Source: Hyperoplus lanceolatus | Lineage: Eukaryota; Chordata; Actinopteri; Uranoscopiformes; Ammodytidae | Assembly: GCA_026929865.2 (NCBI GenBank) | Contig: CM049410.1 | Coordinates: forward strand, 22,845,001-22,909,000 | Length of the DNA stretch: 64,000 nt | Direction of reading: 5' to 3' | Shown: piece by piece, positions 35,462-49,523 of the stretch | Numbering within the stretch: position 1 is the first letter of the stretch | Layout of the letters: every line of letters starts with the position of its first letter | Translations under genes and position numbers: made by a program | Notes under the pieces: generated by a model | Database searches by the model: none | Told to the model about the DNA's origin: nothing | Seen by the model: the letters and a program-made list of their open reading frames with translations, nothing else

Positions 35462-38014
35462 CTTATGACTCCCAACCTCATGGACCATCAATACATTAGT
35501 GGACTAGCCCATTAATACTACCTTACATTTGAGACCTTTCATTTACATTTGTTTTTGAAAAAAAACAATTTTGCAGGTAGCAATTCAAAGGACAACGTTA
35601 TGGGCAATTCTGATTGCTTTGTTGTCTACAATGTTGACCCTATCACATACTTTATTGCTAGACCCCTTGCATTCATTCATTCATTTAGCAGAGGGAAAGG
35701 TGTGTGACCAGGTTTGAGTCTGTAACATAAAGCTCTTCGTTTTGGTGGGTAACTATGACGGCCACTATCCGAGACACATGACCCATTGCTCTCACACCAC
35801 AATGACATGAAGCCTGTATCCCAACTGGTGCGTGCATAGGCTCTCTTTATGTACACTGCATGCTTGAAATACAAAAGCATTGTCATTATCTTCATGATCA
35901 TAATTCATCAAACTTGCATGTGTTGAAAAAATACAAAATATATATGACATGTAAAACAAAACAGTACAGTTTGAGCAAATCAAATGAAAAAGAATGCTGT
36001 GAGACAAAATTATTGACACTGAAAGAAGGTTCTGTTCACCTTGGTATAGCTACAGTACAGTACATGGATGGCTATTATTATTTTTGACACTTCTGAACCT
36101 GTACTTTATACCTTTATAGGAAGACAAGTGATATATCATATCAGAACCCATTCCTTATCTCATCACATACATGTACCACGTTAAAAATAGAACTCCCTGG
36201 AAGCAATGACCTAGTGCAGTGTGAAAGGACAATTAGACACAGTTTAGACCAAAAGGATGGGAAACAAATCTACTTACAGGATTCAAGTAGCATTGTAGGG
36301 ATCGAGATTTACTCATTAAAACTCATCATAATATTAACTCTTATTTGAAACTTCAAACTTTCCTGAAAATACATACTGCAGCATAATTACCTCTTGACAT
36401 TCCACCTCTCAGATTTTTTGATACAGTGTATTCCTGAGTTAGGCCCTGTTTTTAATTGATTTTGATTTTTGGCTCCCTGCGTTTTGTCAAGACTCCTCCA
36501 GAATTATACAGAGAAAAATTTGATATGTTTTTTTTTTAAATAAATCAATTAAAAAACACTGTAACCCTATATTTGTTCATATTTTTGTGTGTGTAGAGTG
36601 TGACAACATACAGTCCACTAATTGATACCAATTAGTGACCTTATTGGTCCCTTCTACAATGCAAAATGTAACGAAAACCAAACTTGTAAATCTCTAACCA
36701 GCCAGAGCATTCATTCTGTTTCTCCTGGGTTTTCTTTTAACCTCAAAATATTTTGTCTATATTGCACACTTGTAAACTTAAAGAGCCCATTCTCAAAAGG
36801 TCTCGGAGTGCCCTGGACTGCCCAAATGTAAATCTAATTAATCTGAGGATGCCTGTGTGTCACCCACAGGGCACCATTGTGATATAGCAACAGTTTGCCA
36901 GAAATACATCAAGTACAGCTGATGAACTTCTCTGGCTGGTGAGTCAATAGCAGTGACAGCAGGAGGCCGCAGATGTTTCCCCAAATACATTTTGTCAAAT
37001 ATTTGTTGTATGTCTTCTGATAGCATTTCATAATGATAAGATTGTTTAAATAGGAAACAAGATTTTAACAGGGAAAGATTTGATTTGTTGTTTGCCCTAC
37101 TGTATGTCAGCCAACAAAACTAAAAGCATACACACCTGGATGGATTATGAGACAAGGCCCCAGGGCCCCGGGCAAGACTCCTGGACTGAAAGAGACACAA
37201 AATGAAGGCAGACGTTTAAATATGTATTTGAGTAATTTTTTGTTTCTCTTTGGATCTCCTTGTAGTCATTTGGGCTCCTGGGCCTTTGCCATGTAGGCCT
37301 TTTAATATCCATCCATGTAATCCATCCAAGCACATATAGTTTCATAACTTTGACCCAGGTAGTGGCCACCATTCCTTTACCAATGAATACAGAGCAATTG
37401 AAATAAATAACATACAAATAGTAATAAACATATTGATGTTCACATGAGATGCATGAAAAATAAATAATAAAAAAGTCACACCACAATCCAAAACCAGATA
37501 TTATAAGAATTGACTGTTTTTTTGTAATAACACATGTCCAGTAGCTGCTAGCTCTCAATACACTCAAAAGGCATTCCCATCTTGCTGCATTATATACCCT
37601 CTGTAAATCTAGTTTTATTAAATATGTCCAAAGATTGTGAGGAAATACTTTTCCCCCAGAAGCTCTTTCTCCTCTGCTGTTCCTGATGCTAGCGGATAAC
37701 CCTGTTTGAACACATAGAGCCAAGATGGCTGCCTCTCACCATGATGGAACTGTCACCACACAGTTGCTGATAAACATTGATGCTGGTCTGACTAACGAGC
37801 TGTTCATCTTGTCTATGTTGTCTCACTAGGTTATAAACACAGCTTAATCCAATGTTTAAGCACCCTGTAATAGGATTTTGACAACAGTGTTGAAATGAAA
37901 CTTGGTTTGGAGTAATGTCCTTAATAAACAATTGCTTTCAAATGATTTATTTAAAGGACAAAAAAACAGAAAGCTTCCACTCTACAGATGGAACCTTTGG
38001 CCTTGGTCAGTGTT

Positions 38015-38115
38015 CACTCACTCACTCACTCACTCACTCACTCACACTCACTCACTCACTCACTCACTCACTCACTCACTCACTCACTCACTCACTCACT
38101 CACTCACTCACTCAC
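38015..38115. repeat. (CTCA)25 tetranucleotide microsatellite
   Basis: CTCA repeats with one two-base interruption near 38045, followed by a T tract. The HSLTHSLT-like frames it creates are artefacts of the repeat. Confidence 0.96.
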
Positions 38116-41100
38116 TTTTTTTTCTTTTATACAGGCTTATGGTATAGTTACTACATGTTTTAGCTGGGCAGATCATAACCAAGTAATAAATGTCATTATT
38201 TGACATGTCATCAGGATTTTTTTTATGTATATTCTAAAAAGTATACAATTATTCTTACGGAATTTGACATGTTATATTTTTCAATTATTTGAAGGGGATT
38301 TAGACATCATACAAACCCCTATCACTGGAGGAATTAGCTTGATTCTTGCGACGTGAATGATGTGTTCCAATTTAAGAGCTGAAAAGATGTGGCTTGATTT
38401 GTGATGTTTTGTCAATTGAGCTCACCAATGAATCTGCTATTATCAGCAAATAAGATTATAATATTGACATGACTTATTTCCCAACTTCATTAATTAAATA
38501 AATACAAAGCTACATTTTTATGGAACACCAGAGACACTATGAAGAAAGTGATTATTTTCCTGAGCTATTTTGAAAACAAAGGCATGAAAACTGAACCACC
38601 GGGAGCTTTTAATTGAGCGATATTGTGGCTACATTCGAGCTAACTCAAGTAGGGTCTTTAATCAATCTACCAATCAATTGCCCCCCCCCCTCCATTACCA
38701 CAAGAGAAGAAGAAATGATCCATTAATGGGATATCTTACATTATGGCATTGTGTGATTCTCTGACAAAGTCAGAGGGCAGATCTGGCAAAGCTACACCAT
38801 GGGAAAGCTACTGGGACAAACATTCGCGGACGACATCCTTTAGTTCATGTACGTCTGTGTTGAGGTTTCTGTGCGCCCCTGAATCTCCTAAAGGCCCATT
38901 CTGTGCGTTTGTCAGGGCCGTAGCTACCGTTGAGAACACAGAGGTCAAGTCGCCTGTATTAACATGAAATAAGACGTTTACACTCCACAATTTCCCACCT
39001 TGGGACCTTGAAGGTGGATTCTAATATTTTAGGCCACAAATTTGTGCACAAAATAAGGTCTAATTGACAGCTGTGATCAAAAACTGCATTGTCCATTGGT
39101 GGAACTCTCAGACCTTCATTAGACAGGGCAGAAATGTCATTTAATGAAGGGAGTTTACGTAATGGACAGTGTGCAGGATTCTTTGGTTTTCCCTTTTATA
39201 TTGTTTTTAGGCGTAAAACTAAATGCGTTCCGTTGAATTAGAAGAGTTGAAGTACTACATGAACTGGATTATAATGTAGGGAGATAACATATACACAGTA
39301 AAGCTCTTTTCTGAATGCTTGGAAAATCTTGCAGAATTTCTGGTGGCCTTCACATTTTTACATAGTGAGTGTTTGTGTTTGTTCCCTTCAGAGGTGCATC
39401 GTGCATGCATTAATAATTCTAACCCCATAACCCCTATTTTTCCTTGAAACATCAGGAATTCATTTTTACCCCAACCCTAACCAATAACACTGAAGGGAAA
39501 AATAAGCACATCGCTGCTCAGGCCAAAAGTAGGGACCAGTTCACATTCACGTCAGACATTAATCGTACCGTTGAAATAACAGCCCTGGATGATGAGGCAG
39601 CCATCTTTTCACCTGAGGAAGTAAACAGACCTTCCTGACTTCAGATGACCTTTCTAAGCTTGAAGGTGTAGGTGTTGCCTTGTACGTATTATCAAGGTCA
39701 CGGAAAAAGTTCCAAAAGAATGGGACAACAGACATTTTTTCAATCCAAATACGCGTGATCATCAATGACATCTCGGCGAGGACACCACAGTTCAGTTCAA
39801 CGTCAGTTTGATAGTTTCTGGGTCCAGATTGTGACACAGACACACACACAGCTGCCATTGGAGAGAGTTAGGTATATAAGAGTTCTGGTGAAAGGCTACA
39901 AGAGAAAGAAGAAAGAGAAGAAGAAGAGGAGGAAGAAGAAGCAGTAGCAGCCCAGTGAGAAGTAGAAGTAGTAGTAGTAGACAAACTTGTAGTAGCAGAA
40001 TAAATACTTGCAGACGTGGGGAGGATTCCTGGATTTTTAGAGAGGACAAGGGGGGGGGGTCTCCTTAGCTTTCCTTATGAAAACCAAACAGGGTGGATGT
40101 TGCAACCCTTTTTTTCTTTTAAATTTGATGCGTTTTGTCATAAAAAAAATTGGAGACACTCTTTTTTTTTCTTTTTTTTTACATTTGTTTTTCAGTGTGT
40201 TGCGTACAACAGAATCTTTGTTAAATTTTCATGTTTAAATTTCCTAGCCCTGCTTTTCGTGGGGGAGATCAGAATGGCTTGCAGAAGTCATGCAGAATTT
40301 TCATGCTGGTAAACAATGTCATAAAAATGCATTTCTAATTTTGCAAACGTTGCCATTTTTTTTCTTTTTTTTCTCGTCCCTGGAATAGTTTCTCAATGAC
40401 GTTGTCCCACTCCTGCTGAATACCTGCTTTCTTTAAAAAGCCTCTTTATTCTTGCCCGACATCCCCCCAGAGGTATAGAGTGTATGGTCTGCGCAATCTC
40501 CTTCCCCACTCCCTCTGTGAGGGGGAGGGAGCTCCTCCTCATCCATCAAGCCTTCTGAAAGGCCAGTTCGCTGCAGGGGGGTGCTTGTTTTGTTCACACA
40601 AGCAGCCAGTTTGGTGGTGTTCAAAAAGAAGCTCGAATGATGACGATAGTGGTGATGATTTTGCATTGACATTGCTTGGTGGAAAGAGAAGAAGTCTATG
40701 GAGTCTCCCCCCATTTCTCATTGGAGACTTCATTCCTCCTCTCGTGCCCCCCTCCCCCCCCCTTTTTTAATCCATCCATTGTGTCTGTTAGCGTCTTTCT
40801 TCGGATTTAAATTGGTTTCATTCATGCCATGCAGTTTTGCTAGAGGAGCAGCGGCGATGCTGAGATGCAGGGGAGGACGGGTCAAGATATCATAAAGACT
40901 TGATAAGGAAAGAGAAAGAGAAAGAAGTCAAATTACATCTTTAGTTTTCAGTGGCACCTCCTTTTTTTCTCTTTTTTTCTTTTATCAGAGGTTAGGGCTA
41001 GTGTTGTGTCTTTGAGGGGTTCTGTTCACCCAAATCCCCCCCCCCCCCCCAACTGCTAAGTCCATCTACCTTGTCTGTCTTTCGGGTAGATTCCATCACA

Positions 41101-43569
41101 GGATGGATCAACCTTGACACTTAAGAGATCTGAGCTTTTAAAAGGGTTCAGTTGTACTTGAAGTCCCAAGATATTAACTGTCAGCCGTAAGATTCTGGTG
41201 ATATCAAACACAAGGGATCATGTCCGATATACACGTGATATGACTGATGTTTTTTTCTGATATGTATGGGAAGGTTTCAGGCTGCCGGTAGAGATGCATT
41301 TTTAGGCAACCCAGACCGAACTGCCAGAAGCTGTTTAGACATCAGGATTGGACCGCTCCTCACCTTGCATAGTGCTTTGAGTGCCAAAACATCAGAGGAA
41401 CATCCACAGGAAAGCAACAGTTGGGAACACAGATTTCTAGAAATAAGAAGAGTGTGAGATAAGCGATGACACAGCTAAATCACAGACAGTTGTGGACAAA
41501 TGTGGAGGGGGGGGGGGCATCCTTGGATGGGCATGGTTTTTCCAAAATCCTCTTAAAAACCCTTTGGCTGCTACGCTGGGAAGATCCATGCTGGGTTTTT
41601 TGGCACTGGAAACCAGTCCAAATGAGTTGGAAAATGTTTTTTTTTCTCTCCCAAATGCGTAAAATGGCTTAATGCATCATGAGCATTTTTCTTCATTTGG
41701 GATAGTCGGCGAGGTTGCATATGAATGTGTCACATACGTGATGAAAAGGTTGTGGTCCGTGTCAGTGACGGTGATGGTGATCTTCTTTCTCTCTCTCTCT
41801 CCCTCCCGTGTTCTACAGTGAATCCCGTCGGGGGGTAGATGGAGGAGCAGTGGGTTTAAAGTCTATGCTTTTCCTCTTCTTGTAGGGAAAGTGGGCTTTA
41901 GAAACTCAGCACTGAAAGAAGAAGAAAAAGAGAGTTTGGTGAGGATTTGAATTGGCATAGGTCATGACTTTTGACCTTCAGACACCAGACCATGGCATAG
42001 AGTTGTCTATCCTGATGTAGGATGAGTTAAAAAGTTCAATAATTCAAAGGTTGTTGATATGAGTGAACACGTTATTTATAACATTTATAAGATATGCAAA
42101 AGGTGATTTAGATATTTTAGATATTTGATTTAACTTTGTAGCATTAGTTGTTTTTTTCAGATTCTATAACAGCCAGGTCTGGTGCTGATCATGGTCAAAG
42201 GATTTTTGCACAGTACAGTAAGTCAGTGGAATGGCACTGGTTGGTAAAATAATGTTCTTTTGATTTCAGACGAAGGGCAACCGCTCAGATACACGGCCCT
42301 GGAGTCATTTTGCAGCAGGTTGTTTTATTAGTTGAATTTTACATCAGTGTTTGGGTTGCACCACTCAAACTATTTCTGTAAACTTTGTAAAATAACACGT
42401 TAATCAATGCGTGAATACAATCTATGTAAACATTTTGCACCTAAAATGGTCATGTCGGGATGTTACGCAATAGTATGATGCTAAATTGCTGTTTACTGGA
42501 CAGTGTTACAGATGTTGCCCAATAACTGATTTACATTTTATTTAGGTATTTATAAGCTATAAGAAATGTCTTAAGTCCTAATGATTTAATAAACAATAAA
42601 TCCAGACCTGAGAAAAGACTTTACATTGAAACCTGACAAATGTATGAGTAGCTGGTGCATCCCAATCCTGATCATTTGGTATCGCCCAATGAGGTGGTCC
42701 GATAGAGATGCAGATTTTACAACTGATAGGGGAACAGTTTGAGATATGGGACTATGACCCATCAGGACATTTCTGACATTATTTTACCCACCATCACAGA
42801 AAAATAAGATTCCAGCTTTCGTCCAGTTGTTTTGATATTTTTCTGAGGTCCACTGTGGAGCCATCTTAGAACTAGGCCTGTTTCCCAAAAGCATCAAGAC
42901 AGGGTAAGGTTACGTGTTTGTTTGTACACGTATGACATTCCAGCCTTTTATGAAATAGAGGATACTATCTCTTTGTGAAGTTTGACAGAACAATCTTGAC
43001 TCAAAGTCTATTTAGTATCTTGTTCTGGAGCTTTTAAACACATATCATGTTTTCATAAGCAGGTGGAGACTTAAGTATGGAAACTAGAAGTAGCCTACTT
43101 ACTAACTAACTAACTTGTACATAACATTAATACACACAATGTTAATGACTGGTTTGTCTCTTTCTATAACATCAACAGTTGTATTCCCAAAGATGCTGTT
43201 GGCAAAGAAGCTGTGGGAGTTCCTGTCATGTTCTAAATTAGATCGATTGTGTTAGCCATTGTAGAAAACCTTCTCTACTTAACTGAAAGAACTTCTACAA
43301 TGGCAGACTTAGATTGTTCCTGAACTCATCTGTAGTTTCCAGTGGTGCTCAGTATAAAGTGTTTATTTTTTTGTACAAAATGGAAACTGCAGCAATATAA
43401 CTGTACTATACTGTACACCACGGCAAGGAAAAGACAGGCCAAACACACCAGTGAAGCAAAGGAAAGACACATCACTACAAAGCTCGCTCCAGCCTGGCTC
43501 ACATGCGAAGATCAGACAAGAACACACAGCTCCAGTGTGACAAAGACACACACTTCTGTCTCTGTAACT

Positions 43570-43571
<2 letters not shown>

Positions 43572-43645
<74 letters not shown>
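43572..43645. repeat. (CA)37 microsatellite
   Basis: Perfect CA run. Confidence 0.96.
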
Positions 43646-43647
<2 letters not shown>

Positions 43648-46253
43648 TACAGTCTGCAGAAGTCCACTGGGGGCTGCTCAGTCCTCTGATGTAACACATA
43701 TTTTGATGACCCAACAGACATTGAGGCCAGGAACTCAAAGTGAAAATCAAAAATATCTCATATTAGGTCAGAGTTAGAACCAGAGGACTGCAGCCCACCA
43801 GGATTTGGGACCAAAAAAATCCAGACAAAGAACTGAGAGCGGAACATCTCCCTTGGTATGTCCTGCACAGACCAGACCTCGGCCAAATAACAAGAAGATT
43901 TATTTTCTATCTTTTTGTTTCATCCCACTTCTGTCAGACGGGCAGGCAGCGTTTGCTGAATCAGGTCATTTATTTATCTAATTTATTTCACTTGGTTTGT
44001 GTTTGCACCTGTGTGGGATAAAAACAAGCCCAAGGTGTTATTTTTTGTGAAGAGTGCTGTTTGACCCAGGTGTGGTACACACAATAGCTACACCAAAGAA
44101 AAAAAAAGGTAGGAAGGAAATAGAGCGCGGCACAAAAAAACACAAGAACACACACAACATAAAACAAAATGTCACACCAAACACAGAGCCACACACAGGT
44201 GAGGGAACACAACACAAGGAGCAGAAGAAATAAAACAGTTCACAGGAAACAGTGAGGGACACATTCTTACATGTAGAAGCGACTCTGCTTCTTTTTCTTT
44301 CTTTCCTCCTCCTCCTCATCACCACACCTTTCTGTCGTCCCCCAAACTTTGACGCTGCTCGCTTGACAATCCACTCAGAACACATCATCATTTCACAGCA
44401 CATTTCTCCCCCGTCTACAATACATCACTCCAGTCTGTTTCATTCTTTTAGAAAAGTCCGTTCCTGTCTTCCTCCTCGGTGAAATCCAGTGTTTGGCCAA
44501 TGTTTTTTTTTTGTATTTTTTTCAGGTGCTAAGGTGCTCCAAATTTCACTCAAATCCTTTTTTTGGTTTTTGCTGTGAGAGACTCTGGGGGAGGGGGCAT
44601 GGATGGTGTGTTGGGGGGTGGGGGTTAAGTCCCGCAGAGAGAGGGACGGTTATTGAGAAATGGTGGAGAGACAAGGGGACTTCACAAGGTGAAGACAGGA
44701 AGCACACAGTTTGACGAGGAAAGCAAAACAGCATTTTTTCAATGAAGTAAAGGGCAAGGGCCACAAAACAGCACAGAAAAAGAGAGGAACAGCTCAACTT
44801 TGTTTTCTTGTCACTCCCTTTTTTATGTACACATTGCATCTTTGAGCACACATGGGTGAACAGGAACACGGGGGGGGGGCAAAGAAAATATTGAGATAAA
44901 GATACCTGAGTTGTGAATGGATGGAGAGGAGGAAAAGAGATGTTGGCAACATGGGGCAGAAGGCTAGCATTCATTTGGATTCAAGTGGTTGACTTCTGAG
45001 GAGTACCTCTGCAGTGAGGCATGGCAATGCAACTTCTTCAAAGATGTAATGGGGCAAAAATCTGACGGACACAGGAGCCTGCCATCCGTATAAATGGATT
45101 TGTAGAAACAAATGCATTTGAGCAGGTATAAATCCTGTTTCCTTTTCACACAACAAAATGTTTTCAAAAGCTGGCCCTAGACCTGTGTAGATTCTCCACT
45201 CATCATGGCCAAATTAGGGTGGTGTTAATGTGCTCATTAATTAGACCAACGCTGGGATACCAAAGTAGGTGACCGACCCAGGAGACACCAGAAGTTCAAC
45301 GGCCATTATTGTATGATGATTTGATTAAGTGCACATCTATTTGGTAATGCAAATACAATTGTGTTACATCCAATACACTCCAAAATTGTCATCATAATTT
45401 TGTTAAAGGAGGGATAGCTAAAGTTTTTTTATGGTTTGTTTGTAGCCTTAACGTTACTTGGCTAACAAGGTTCTTGCTATAAAGGGGCCCACAGCTCAGA
45501 TTTGTCCCTCAGTCCCCTGGCAGGTTTATCCGGCCCTGGTCCTTATCCTTTACTGGAGGTTGCATTGGACCATTTGCCTTCTCACAATGCAGAGGTATCC
45601 CTTCTTCTGGCCGCAGCACAGTTTAAAAGCAGTTATGAAGAATAGGACAGGACAGGAGTGTATGGAAGGTGATACGGACAAAGTCACAAAGAGAGACAAA
45701 TCAAAACCAATGGACGAGAACATTTTGGTAAGGAGGTACAGTATGTTTGGAGGGAGAAGGGGGGGGTGTCTCCTCTCTCTTGCGGAAGAGGAGTTGAGAC
45801 AATTATGGAAGAAGGTGGATTATTTTTTTGTCATGTCTTAGCATAAATTCACAGTTACTGCTTCTTTTTGCATATATCTGATAAGCGCGGGGCTCTCAGA
45901 ACAGTTCTCTGTGAAAAGAGAAGCAAAAGAAAGAAAGAAAGGAAATCATAAGCTACGATTGTTAATATGTTTTCTTTTTTCTCTTATATCTCTCAAGGTT
46001 GATAAGAAAGCAGCTATACAAGACCTACTACAAACGTAAACCCCTATCCCCTATATCCTGCAAAAATAAACTTTCCCACCCCCGCCCCAGCTCTGTTTAC
46101 AGTACCTAACTTGGTCTCTTCCGACCAATAGCATCGTAGCATTTTGGCATGCATAATGTCAGCCCGCCCCCACCTCTTTCGCATTCAAAGAGGTGAAGTT
46201 TTATTTTTTATTTTTTTGTCCTGCATGCTTTGATAGTGCATATGTATGCGTCT

Positions 46254-46284
<31 letters not shown>

Positions 46285-47061
46285 TCCGTACACACGTTTT
46301 AGTAGTCTACATGTTAAATACACATTCATTAAGCTGGAGACTAAAATCTTATCAAACCACCTCACGTTATTAGTCATATCAGTATCCTTATTGCTTGCGA
46401 TGGAAACCCCATGCAGATTCATCTACAACACAAACTTTACATATGTACATCGTCACAAACAAAGCCACCAATCAGCAGTGGCCTAGGGGAAAGTGACAGC
46501 AGACTATAAAACAAGTGGAGCAGAGGATGAAGTGGTGAGAAACGATAGACAGGATCAGTAGAGACCGGACTGTGTGTGTTTTTACATCTATGTGTGTGTG
46601 TCTGTGTGTGTGTGTGTGTAATTTTTCAAAATGCTGAACTCCCAGCCTCAAAATCATTCATTCAAACATTAATCTTTTGGGTATCTATTGAGAAAATAAA
46701 TGATTTCCTCACATGGATAAGGATGAGGGATTTCAACAGATATGAAACTTAACCAACAGAAACACCATTTCTCCCTACAAGCGATGAATAAGTATGGTGC
46801 TGAAATCAAATACATTTCTGTAACATCGGAAACGTCCAGTTTAAAAATAAAAAATAAAATAAAAAATTGTATTAAGGAGAAAAAGAAAACTAAATACACC
46901 CACTGGAAGAACGATGACATCACATAGTTCATTAGAAACCTCAAAACTCAACAGTGATGCTTATTTCTACCTTTTGTAGAAGAAGCAAAAAGGAAAGGAG
47001 AATTTATTTGACCAAATGACCCTTTTTGCATCTTAGTCCGGTGGTGAATGCAGTTCAGGGG

Positions 47062-47128
47062 CACACACACACAAACACACCCACACCACACACACACACA
47101 CACTCACACACACACACACACACACACA
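47062..47128. repeat. Imperfect CA repeat
   Basis: CA repeats interrupted by AAAC, CCAC and CTCA units. Confidence 0.85.
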
Positions 47129-48494
47129 AGAACATCCACGTGTACACTCATTTTATGTGTGCAGAAAACACACAGATCCAAACCAGTCCCATTTCTATCT
47201 ACATTGCATATTTCTAATGTTTGAATGCTGTCTCTGTTGCCATGTTTCTCTCTCTCTTCTTTTCCCCGTGCATGTGGTGCGTTTGCCCTCCAGATTTTCT
47301 TCTCCTTCTTCTCCTTCTACCACGGGCTGTCGCTCCAGTAGCCGTTGACAGTGCCTCCTACTGGGCAGCCGCAGCCCCAAAACAAGGAAGAGATGGACGG
47401 ATAGGAGAGGAGGGAGGGAGGGATGGGGGGAAGGAGGAGGGCAAAAACAGGGGAAAGAAAGAGAAGCCAAAAAGGGAGACAAACTAAAAATATTGCCATA
47501 GGTTGCTTGAGTCACACTGTGGAGTCAGGTGAGAGTAGTAACGCTGTTTGGTGGTGGGTGATGGCAATGGCAATGGTGATGGTTTGGTGGAATTAAGCTT
47601 CTCTCTCACTCATCAACGACAAAGCCATGGGGCCGGTTGGAAATTAGCTTTTTTCTCTATTCCGAGAACAATGCGACGGGAGTGCATATAAAGTGCAAAG
47701 CTGGAGTCTGGAAGCGGTTAGCTTAGCTTAGCTCAAAGACTGGAAGCAGGGGGAAACAGCTAGCCTGAATCTATACAAGTATAGAAACTAAAACTCACAA
47801 CTTCTAAAAAACACATTGTACCTCCATTTTTTTAATCGTAACACAATTACAAATGTAAAGAAAAAGGACTCTTTGTGGTTTCAGAGTGAGTGATTTGTTG
47901 AAGATGTAAAGCACAACGGACAACTCTTTTGATCCATTTGGCCTTATGCCGTACCTTTGGGTCGTCTGAATAAAAAAAAAGGTTGCTGAGCATGTTTGCT
48001 GTGAAAAGGGTAAGATGGTAGCAAACCTGGCAACCGTAATGTGACATCAGGAGCCCAGAAAGTGGGCCATAATGTCACTGCACCCAGCCGTTGTTCATTT
48101 GTAGCGTTAACACACCACCTAAAACCACAATTGTCCTTCGTCTGTACATTTCTTCTCCAGTTTCCATGACAGCGGCATCCACAATGGTGGCCTTGGTGAT
48201 TCTGGAAGTCAAAATCCAATATTTAAGTTCTCCTACAGTTTATTTTCTTATTATTTTTCCTTAATCTGCTTTTGTCTATTTTTTTTAAGAGATATTCCTG
48301 TACACAATTTTTGCAGCTCAGCCAATACCCACTCTGCTTTTATCCATTATCTGAAATGCCCCCTTTTAAAGGTGATTCCAAACATTTTCAGTTTGTGATT
48401 CATTAGAACCAACATATTATGGAAGATATGTAGAATCGAATAGGTCTCTCTCTCTCTTTCCTCTACCTGTAGTAAAAGGATGCACTGAGAACAC

Positions 48495-48496
<2 letters not shown>

Positions 48497-48564
<68 letters not shown>
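48497..48564. repeat. (TG)34 microsatellite
   Basis: Perfect TG run. Confidence 0.96.
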
Positions 48565-48566
<2 letters not shown>

Positions 48567-49327
48567 TTTTCACATGTGTGTAAGAGAGAGAGTCGTTTCA
48601 TTTAAATGTAACACAAAGAATGTGACATCTGCAGCCTACTGTTTTTTCTTCTTTTTTTAAAGGTGCAGAGGTGCTACAGTTTGGGCTGTGTCCTTTGTCA
48701 GAGATAGGCTTTTGACTTTAAGTGTTCAAAAATGTCTTCTTTTTTAATTGAAATCTACACATAGGTAGCTATAGTGTATATTCTTATTCTGGAGATTCTC
48801 ATGATTAAAAACACGCATGCTGCAGTAATATGTCAGTGACTATGTGTGTGTGAATGGTTGCATTCTGAGGCTTGATATTAGAAAAAGTCTCTTATTCATA
48901 GCTACTCCTAAGTATCAGTCTTAAAGCGTTGAAGTGCAAGTGCAGTCGAGATACAGGCAAGAATTAGCACGGGGAAAGCTAGAGGGGAACTAACTCAACT
49001 ATCCTATTGGTCTAAACTAGCCTAGACTCTATCCCTGTTAGTAAGGCAGGAGTGTTAGTGTGTGTTTGTGTATTCTAAAATACATTTGCCTAAGCGTCTA
49101 TCTCAGCTTAATCAGTAAGGTTTTAGCTAGTGTGTGGGTTTCTAAACAGTGTTTCTATCAAGAAGAACTCATGTGGGTAATGGTGATGAAAGAGCAGCAA
49201 GGATGAAGCAGATGTCCATGGACCACTCCTTTGCTTTTTGTCTCTTTCGCTCTGTTCCCCCAGATAAAAGAAAAAAAGAAAAGAAAAAACATTTGATATT
49301 TTTTGTTGATGCAGTTGTTGACACTTT

Positions 49328-49351
49328 GTTGTTGTTGTTGTTGTTGTTGTT
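49328..49351. repeat. (TTG)8 trinucleotide repeat
   Basis: Lies about 20 bases past the stop of the terminal exon, so it would be in its 3' untranslated region. Confidence 0.9.
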
Positions 49352-49371
49352 TGTGTTTCTCTGTGGCTATG

Positions 49372-49523
49372 CTACAAGATGGAGGGGATGGGGGAGTGGC
49401 ATCGCCTGAGGCCAGGCTGCTCAAAGGGCTCGAAGGTGGGGTGAGTGATGGGGGTGAGGCGCAGTGGGGCGCCCGTCAGCCCGGAGATATTATTGAGGCT
49501 GCGTGACTTCTCATAACCCGTGG
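49372..49523 (-). CDS. Terminal coding exon of an unidentified gene
   Basis: On the minus strand an acceptor (CATCTTCATGTAG) leads into 50 codons ending in TAG. The last 49 residues include [31 protein letters not shown] and the C-terminus [13 protein letters not shown]-rich third positions, dense Ser/Pro phospho-site-like composition and the clean acceptor make this the only convincing exon in the right half. The last residues (SIL) could be a PDZ-binding end. I recognise the style of a cytoplasmic tail or scaffold protein but not the gene. Upstream exons must lie at higher coordinates, inside or beyond the window, and I could not find them. The exon begins after the first base of a codon. 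Confidence 0.55.

Larger units (their letters stand above)
32549..40440. other. AT-rich noncoding DNA
   Basis: No exon is supported. T-rich stretches and AATAAA-like signals on the minus strand (for example at about 32613) could be the 3' part of a minus-strand transcript, but nothing confirms this. Microsatellites are listed separately. A segment at about 37140-37700 with an open minus frame has no recognisable domain. Confidence 0.4.
40441..49371. other. Noncoding DNA, possibly minus-strand 3' UTR
   Basis: If the exon at 49523-49372 ends a minus-strand gene, this stretch would include its 3' untranslated region. It is rich in poly-T and CA/TG runs and homopurine tracts, and I could not choose a poly(A) site. 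Two other stop-containing segments with plausible acceptors (47360-47317 and about 48200-48050, minus strand) are weak candidates for alternative last exons. Confidence 0.3.

Noticed and set aside
37145-37723. 192-residue open frame on the minus strand
   Set aside because: No domain, no codon bias and low-complexity hydrophobic stretches; AT-rich sequence gives such frames by chance. It could be a repeat fragment, but I cannot name one.
45458-45841. 127-residue plus-strand open frame
   Set aside because: No domain or splice context; composition is not protein-like.
48050-48200. Minus-strand segment translating as ITKATIVDAAVMETGEEMYRRR
   Set aside because: It has an acceptor-like start and an in-frame stop but no similarity I recognise and no linked exon. 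It could be chance.
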